64,000 nt of DNA from Chloroflexi bacterium HGW-Chloroflexi-4 (lineage in GTDB: Bacteria > Chloroflexota > Anaerolineae > Anaerolineales > Anaerolineaceae), in assembly GCA_002840715.1 (NCBI GenBank), contig PHBW01000006.1, forward strand, positions 166,600 through 230,599, read 5' to 3'. The notes below the pieces were generated by a model. The model had not been told where the DNA came from. It did no database searches and worked only from the letters and a program-made list of their open reading frames with translations. The position numbers and the translations under genes were made by a program. Position 1 is the first letter of the stretch; every line of letters begins with the position of its first letter. Of this stretch, positions 60,177 through 64,000 are shown one piece after another.

Positions 60177-61796
60177 CTATTGGCGGATCTTCCCACCAAG
60201 GTTTAAGGCTGTTCCAACGATTCCGTCTGCATCCACATCCAAGCCAACAGATGAAGAAGATGTTTTACCGCTGACCACGATGCACACAATGGGCAGATCC
60301 ACTTTAAGTAGATGGTGGATAGCCCTGCGGGTGACATCCAGGTTCTCAGATGATTCCATTTTCGATTTTAGCACTTCACTGGCAAAGCCGATCACCAGGG
60401 CACCGTCTTTAATTTGAAGGCTTTTATGCGAGTTCAACAACGCTTCAGTCTGCGAGCGCTGACTTTTTACTTCGGCGCGGATGGTGTTCCAGTTTGCCTG
60501 AATATCCTGCGCAGTGATTCCGCCGCCGGCATTCGAATTGAGCACAATTGGTGCTGTTTCAGGTTTGACCGATTTGACCGGTTCGCTTACCGGTTCTTTG
60601 ATGGCAGGGGCTTCAACTTTTTGAGCTGCAACGGTTTCGGTGATTTTTGGTTCTGCAGCCGAAACTGGCTCTGTCTGTTTGGTTTGTCTCGCTACAAACG
60701 GTTTGACGACCACAGCTTGAGAGCCTTCCACTGCGCGGGCAAAAGCCATTTCAAGCGCCATGCCGGGCTGCCAAGAGGTGCGGATGTCATTGATGGCTTC
60801 GTTGAAGAGCCGCATCCATTCCATCAGCACAGCCGTATCAACCGACTGGCTGTGTTTGTGCATCATGTCTTTGCTTTCTTTCGTGGCGTCCACCTGTTTG
60901 TCGTTACCCATGCGGATCAGGAGCAAGTTGCGCAGATATTCCACCACCTGGCGGGCATATTGGCGCGGGTCGCTGCCGCCATCCAGTGCGCGGTGAATCA
61001 CTTCCAAACCACGGGCGGTATCACTGGCTTGAATAGCATTGACCAGGTCGATGACCAGTTGGTTGGTGGCGGTGCCCAAAACAAGCTGGGCTAATTCGAG
61101 GGTGATGCGTTCACCCGTGGATGCCAGTTGATCGAGTAAAGAAATGCCGTCGCGCATGGCGCCGGTGGATTGGCGGGCGATCAGGATCAGGGCTTCTTCG
61201 TCCGCATCAATTTTTTCTTCGGTGCATAAAGATTTAAGCGTCGAGACAATATCCATTACCGGGATTCGCCTGAACTCGTGGCGCTGGCAGCGAGAAAGCA
61301 CAGTGGCCGGAATCTTGTGAACTTCAGTGGTGGCTAAAATGAAAATCGCGTGTGCCGGGGGTTCTTCAAGTGTCTTGAGCAGCGCATTGAACGCCGCGGT
61401 TGAAAGCATGTGAACTTCATCGATAATGTAGACTTTATATTTACCTTCGGAAGGTGAAAAGTTGATCTTGTCGCGCAGATCACGCACATCTTCCACACTG
61501 GTGTTGGAAGCGGCGTCAATCTCAATCAAATCCATGAAGCGGCCATCGTTGACGGCGCTGCAATGCTTGCATTCATCGCATGGACGGTTTGCCAGGTCGG
61601 GTGACAGACAGTTGACAGCCTTGGCCAGCAGACGGGCTGTGGTGGTCTTGCCTGTTCCGCGCGGACCGGAAAGCAAATAGGCATGCCCAACTTTATCCGC
61701 CTGGATGGCGTTGCGCAGGGTCTTGACCACGTGATCTTGTGCGATCACCTGATCCCATTTTCTTGGTCGCCATTTTCGATAGAGAGCCTGGGTCAT
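60177..61796 (-). CDS. dnaX: DNA polymerase III subunit gamma/tau
   Basis: The 539-residue clamp-loader ATPase. Walker A is LLSGPRGTGKTTTARLLAKA near residue 42, the four-Cys zinc site is CLSPDLANRPCDECKHC, and the DEx-box is YIIDEVHMLSTAAFNALLKT. The sensor segment ILATTEVHKIPATVLSRCQR follows. The C-terminal 150 residues hold a Pro/Glu/Val-rich linker then a tau-like domain. No programmed-frameshift slippery run is evident, so a separate gamma form is not supported. GAGGATAT precedes the ATG. Confidence 0.96.
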   Translation of the reverse strand: MTQALYRKWRPRKWDQVIAQDHVVKTLRNAIQADKVGHAYLLSGPRGTGKTTTARLLAKAVNCLSPDLANRPCDECKHCSAVNDGRFMDLIEIDAASNTSVEDVRDLRDKINFSPSEGKYKVYIIDEVHMLSTAAFNALLKTLEEPPAHAIFILATTEVHKIPATVLSRCQRHEFRRIPVMDIVSTLKSLCTEEKIDADEEALILIARQSTGAMRDGISLLDQLASTGERITLELAQLVLGTATNQLVIDLVNAIQASDTARGLEVIHRALDGGSDPRQYARQVVEYLRNLLLIRMGNDKQVDATKESKDMMHKHSQSVDTAVLMEWMRLFNEAINDIRTSWQPGMALEMAFARAVEGSQAVVVKPFVARQTKQTEPVSAAEPKITETVAAQKVEAPAIKEPVSEPVKSVKPETAPIVLNSNAGGGITAQDIQANWNTIRAEVKSQRSQTEALLNSHKSLQIKDGALVIGFASEVLKSKMESSENLDVTRRAIHHLLKVDLPIVCIVVSGKTSSSSVGLDVDADGIVGTALNLGGKIRQ

Positions 61797-61888
61797 TGTG
61801 TGATATCCTCAAAAAACCGAGTTTTTGTGCTGTTGCTAATTTCACCCCATTTTAACCGATACTGAGCTTGATAGCGAAATTCTTAATT

Positions 61889-62380
61889 TCAGGGGATGAT
61901 GTAGCGGGAGCGTTCTTGACCTTTGCTGTCAGAAAGGATGGCTTTTCCACCTGGTTTCCAAACCGCATCGGGTGAACTCCAGAACAATTCCACGGCTGTG
62001 TTGACACCGGCAGTCGAATAAACATCCACAGCGCCGTTCGGATAGATAGTCAAAGCAGGGAAGGTGAATTTGTCATTTAAACCGTTGCTGAGCACCCAAT
62101 CAGTCATATCGACGGGGTCATCGCCGACATTCTTGAGGCTGATCTTTTCGTAATTAAACTCACCAGGTAAAAATACAGATTGAATTTCTATGGTCTTTTG
62201 GGTCAACGGCGGCAGATGCGTATTTCCTGTTGTGATGGCTATTTTATTGCCGCTTTCATCTGCCAGGGGGGAGGGATGCAGGGCATTCCAGATAAAAATG
62301 ACCGCCAACATGGTGATGGCAGACACTGCGACGTTGATGATCAGGTAAGGGAAGATCTTTTTCATTGGCATCCCATTCAA
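61889..62380 (-). CDS. Membrane-anchored lamin-tail-domain-like protein
   Basis: About 163 residues by the first ATG; starts at 62371 or 62365 are also possible. An N-terminal span (YLIINVAVSAITMLAVIFIW) anchors an extracellular beta-sandwich domain resembling a lamin-tail domain: ISLKNVGDDPVDMTDWVLSN, FTFPALTIYPNGAVDVYSTA and AVWKPGGKAILSDSKGQERS. Such domains occur in bacterial surface proteins and nucleases; this one has no catalytic part. It is divergent from the NYN gene. Function unknown. Confidence 0.75.
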   Translation of the reverse strand: MNGMPMKKIFPYLIINVAVSAITMLAVIFIWNALHPSPLADESGNKIAITTGNTHLPPLTQKTIEIQSVFLPGEFNYEKISLKNVGDDPVDMTDWVLSNGLNDKFTFPALTIYPNGAVDVYSTAGVNTAVELFWSSPDAVWKPGGKAILSDSKGQERSRYIIP

Positions 62381-62428
62381 TTAAATGATAGCATAATATG
62401 AAAAAATAATGTTTTGTCTGGATCAGGA

Positions 62429-62908
62429 ATGAAGAAATTGATTATTGATGGTCATAATTTGGTGCCAAAAATCCCCGGGCTGCATCTCAAGGATGAAGAC
62501 GATGAAGTCCGCTTGATCGAACTACTGCAGGAGTACTGTCGATTGGCCCGCCGTCAGGCTGAGTTGTTTTTTGACGGCTCACCTGAACCCCGCACCAGCA
62601 ATCGCAAAAATGGTTTGGTTCACGTCCACTATATCAAATTGGGCTACTCTGCGGATGACGCCATCATCCAATATGTGCGCAATCTAGGCAGTGATAAAAC
62701 CAACTGGACGGTGGTGAGTTCCGATCATCGTATTCAAAATGCGGCCCTGGCCTCCGGATGCAAAATGATGGGCTCGGATGCCTTTTCACGTTTGATCAGT
62801 ACGACTTTGAGCAGCGAGATTGCTGTGCAAGAGCGGCGTGAAAAGCCGCCTTCAACTGGTGAAGTGGATGAATGGTTGAATTTGTTTGATCAAAACAAAA
62901 ATTCTTAA
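62429..62908 (+). CDS. NYN/PIN-domain protein (YacP-like)
   Basis: About 159 residues. The NYN ribonuclease-like fold is seen in KKLIIDGHNLVPKIPGLHLK (first catalytic Asp), AELFFDGSPEPR, GYSADDAIIQYVRNLGSDKT (Asp-Asp) and TVVSSDHRIQNAALASGCKM. Members of this fold act on RNA, e.g. in tRNA/rRNA turnover (YacP/Rae1 relatives). The frame opens at a TTG at 62414; the ATG at 62429 sits behind CTGGATCAGGA. Its targets are unknown. Confidence 0.85.
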   Translation: MKKLIIDGHNLVPKIPGLHLKDEDDEVRLIELLQEYCRLARRQAELFFDGSPEPRTSNRKNGLVHVHYIKLGYSADDAIIQYVRNLGSDKTNWTVVSSDHRIQNAALASGCKMMGSDAFSRLISTTLSSEIAVQERREKPPSTGEVDEWLNLFDQNKNS

Positions 62909-62940
62909 TTTATTTTAATGAAATTCTGATAATTAAGGTG

Positions 62941-63056
62941 TATATTATCCATAAGACACGATTAAAGGTTGAACAAGAGTGTCTTCCATCAAATTTGATG
63001 GAGTTCCCTCCCTAGAGAGAAGGCAGACATGTCCCCCCCATGCCTGCCTTTTCGTT
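62941..63056 (+). ncRNA. Candidate small RNA ending in a terminator
   Basis: A -10-like TATTAT (62943-62948) is followed by about 70 nt with a perfect palindrome CCATCAAATTTGATGG (62986-63001). A strong hairpin comes next, AAGGCAGACATG (63020-63031) with CATGCCTGCCTT (63039-63050), followed by TTCGTTT. No open frame longer than a few codons is evident. The hairpin could instead just terminate the NYN gene. Confidence 0.5.
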
Positions 63057-63135
63057 TAATCTGGTACTTGAAAACTTGACTCAATTGACTTAATCTTTTA
63101 ATCAATTTATCACCAATAATAAAATGGGAGTCACG

Positions 63136-63741
63136 ATGGCAAAGTTCTACGATTCCATTAATGATCAAATCAAGGAATTCATTCAACACCAGCATATCTT
63201 TTTTGTTGGAAGTGCCCCTCTGAGCGCCAGTGGACATGTGAACGTGTCACCAAAAGGGCTCGACAGCTTTCGAGTTTTATCGCCAAATCGTGTAGCCTAC
63301 ATGGATATCATTAGCAGCGGCAATGAAACCTCTGCTCACACACTTGAAAACGGCCGCATCACCTTCATGTTTTGCTCGTTTGAAGGTGCACCCAATATCC
63401 TGAGATTGTTTGGCACCGGTCGCACCGTCTTAAAGGGCGATGCTGATTGGCAGGAGCTTGCAAAGTACTTCAATTTGATTTCGAGCACTCGCCAGATCAT
63501 TGTGGCCGAGATCAGCAAGGTGCAGACCTCGTGCGGGTACGGTGTTCCGCTTTATGAATTCAAGGGTGACCGCGACCAGCACTTTAAGTGGGCAGAAAAG
63601 ATTGGTCCTGATGGGTTGGTAACCTACCGCAATGAAAACAATCTCATCAGCGTTGACGGTCTGCCAACCCCGCTTGGCAATAGTTTGGATGAACAATCTA
63701 AGGTGGGGGCAAAGCGTGCTGCGCCTAATAGGATGCCTTAA
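63136..63741 (+). CDS. Pyridoxamine-5'-phosphate-oxidase-like FMN-fold protein
   Basis: About 201 residues. It begins MAKFYDSINDQIKEFIQHQH, with FFVGSAPLSASGHVNVSPKG, NETSAHTLENGRITFMFCSF and LFGTGRTVL, the split-barrel pattern of PNPOx-like flavoproteins. Members bind FMN or F420; substrate unknown. An earlier ATG at 63124 is possible but GGGAGTC immediately precedes 63136. It stands alone before the tRNA-Ser region. Confidence 0.85.
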   Translation: MAKFYDSINDQIKEFIQHQHIFFVGSAPLSASGHVNVSPKGLDSFRVLSPNRVAYMDIISSGNETSAHTLENGRITFMFCSFEGAPNILRLFGTGRTVLKGDADWQELAKYFNLISSTRQIIVAEISKVQTSCGYGVPLYEFKGDRDQHFKWAEKIGPDGLVTYRNENNLISVDGLPTPLGNSLDEQSKVGAKRAAPNRMP

Positions 63742-63760
63742 ACTAAAACCCTGTGAACAA

Positions 63761-63860
63761 AGACCCCCGCAGACTCAAAGTATGCGGAGGTCAGGTCTGA
63801 CTGACGGAGAGAGGTGCGCAGCCCCTTGTAAAGGGTGAGGACATCTTCCCAGATGCTTTA
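63761..63860. other. Group of hairpins of unknown type upstream of tRNA-Ser terminator
   Basis: GACCCCCGCA (63762-63771) pairs with TGCGGAGGTC, one mismatch, closing at 63791. Further hairpins are GTCAG/CTGAC, CCCTT/AAGGG and CCCAG/CTGGG. They fill about 100 nt between the PNPOx gene and the tRNA-Ser terminator. No long T run follows. Confidence 0.4.
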
Positions 63861-63885
63861 CTGGGAGAAGAACCCAATTTAAACC

Positions 63886-63913
63886 AAAACCCCCGGCGGC
63901 CATTCCGGGGGTT
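63886..63913 (-). terminator. Terminator after tRNA-Ser
   Basis: On the minus strand AACCCCCGG (63913-63905) pairs with CCGGGGGTT (63896-63888), followed by TTGGTTT. It lies 10 nt past the encoded CCA of tRNA-Ser. Confidence 0.85.
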
Positions 63914-63922
63914 CTATCTACG

Positions 63923-64000
63923 TGGCGGAGAGAGTGGGATTCGAACCCACGATACCTTGCGGTATACCCGCTTTCCAAGCGGGCGCGTTAGGCCAACTGC
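63923..64000 (-). tRNA. tRNA-Ser (GGA), 3' part only
   Basis: The 3' two-thirds of a minus-strand tRNA, cut by the window edge. The anticodon stem-loop CGCTTGGAAAGCG gives anticodon GGA. A long variable arm of serine type follows, then T-loop GGTTCGAATCC and acceptor TCTCTCC, discriminator G and an encoded CCA (63923-63925). The 5' acceptor strand lies beyond position 64000. Confidence 0.93.

Noticed and set aside
60177..61796. Programmed frameshift in dnaX giving a gamma form
   Set aside because: No A-rich slippery run followed by a stem was seen at the expected place.
63761..63850. SRP (4.5S) RNA
   Set aside because: GGTCAGGTC and GCAGCC are present, but the intervening loop GGAAGGAA is replaced and other hairpins do not fit.

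Overview
The window looks like a chromosomal segment of a Chloroflexota bacterium, most likely class Anaerolineae. This is inferred from the overall protein style: a MalT-type LuxR regulator, a group 4 hydrogenase, MsrPQ, T-box control of valS and a compact his operon. No 16S rRNA gene or other taxonomic marker is present. Housekeeping parts look close to balanced in GC. Several accessory stretches are visibly richer in A+T: about 5.5-8.4 kb, 23.0-25.3 kb, 46.0-47.9 kb and 53.4-54.7 kb. I see no CRISPR array, transposase, integrase or rRNA.

Layout. 1-5.4 kb: a HerA/DUF87-type ATPase (cut by the window edge) divergent from a PP2C-like/membrane/propeller protein, then a D-amino-acid PLP enzyme and an M50 protease. 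5.6-9.0 kb: an AT-rich MalT-like regulator with two small genes. 9.0-12.5 kb: a minus-strand block with PAP2 phosphatase, MobA-like nucleotidyltransferase, an unassigned protein and a D-Ala-D-Ala-ligase-like ATP-grasp enzyme. 12.7-21.2 kb: an eleven-gene operon for a membrane-bound group 4 [NiFe] hydrogenase with Mrp/complex-I-like ion-pumping subunits, ending in its own maturation protease. 21.2-26.2 kb: CDF transporter, membrane proteins, ankyrin protein, glycosyltransferase, a frameshifted START-domain gene and a CoA-binding protein. 26.4-29.5 kb: valS behind a complete T-box leader with a GUC specifier. 29.5-33.6 kb: NUDIX hydrolase, sugar-type solute-binding lipoprotein, RNase HI and a CPA1 antiporter.

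33.8-43.7 kb is a minus-strand block. hisG-C-B-H-A-F-I-E, a HAD phosphatase-like gene and hisD form a tightly coupled histidine operon. A promoter, a His-rich 23-codon leader peptide and an attenuator terminator precede it. Downstream come prs and tRNA-Cys, where the prs frame runs without a stop straight through the tRNA and its terminator. hisB carries an unusual N-terminal DJ-1/PfpI-like domain.

43.8-51.7 kb: an aminotransferase remnant, tandem aldo/keto reductases, a winged-helix regulator with tandem operators beside a class A beta-lactamase-like protein, a Bcr/CflA-type efflux pump, a U32 protease-family protein and a VOC protein. 52-56 kb: a BNR/Asp-box protein translationally coupled to a MoaD/ThiS-like carrier, an alpha/beta hydrolase with a second, decayed MoaD tail beyond it, an unassigned protein and a tocopherol-cyclase homologue. 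56.4-64 kb: tRNA-Glu, msrP-msrQ, ubiE/menG, recR-ybaB-dnaX, small genes, a PNPOx-family protein and the 3' part of tRNA-Ser.

Regulatory themes. Two amino-acid systems (His, Val) are controlled by premature termination. In at least four places a -10 element lies only 6-8 nt before the start codon, pointing to leaderless transcripts. Several intergenic regions fold into hairpins that I cannot assign to a known RNA family.
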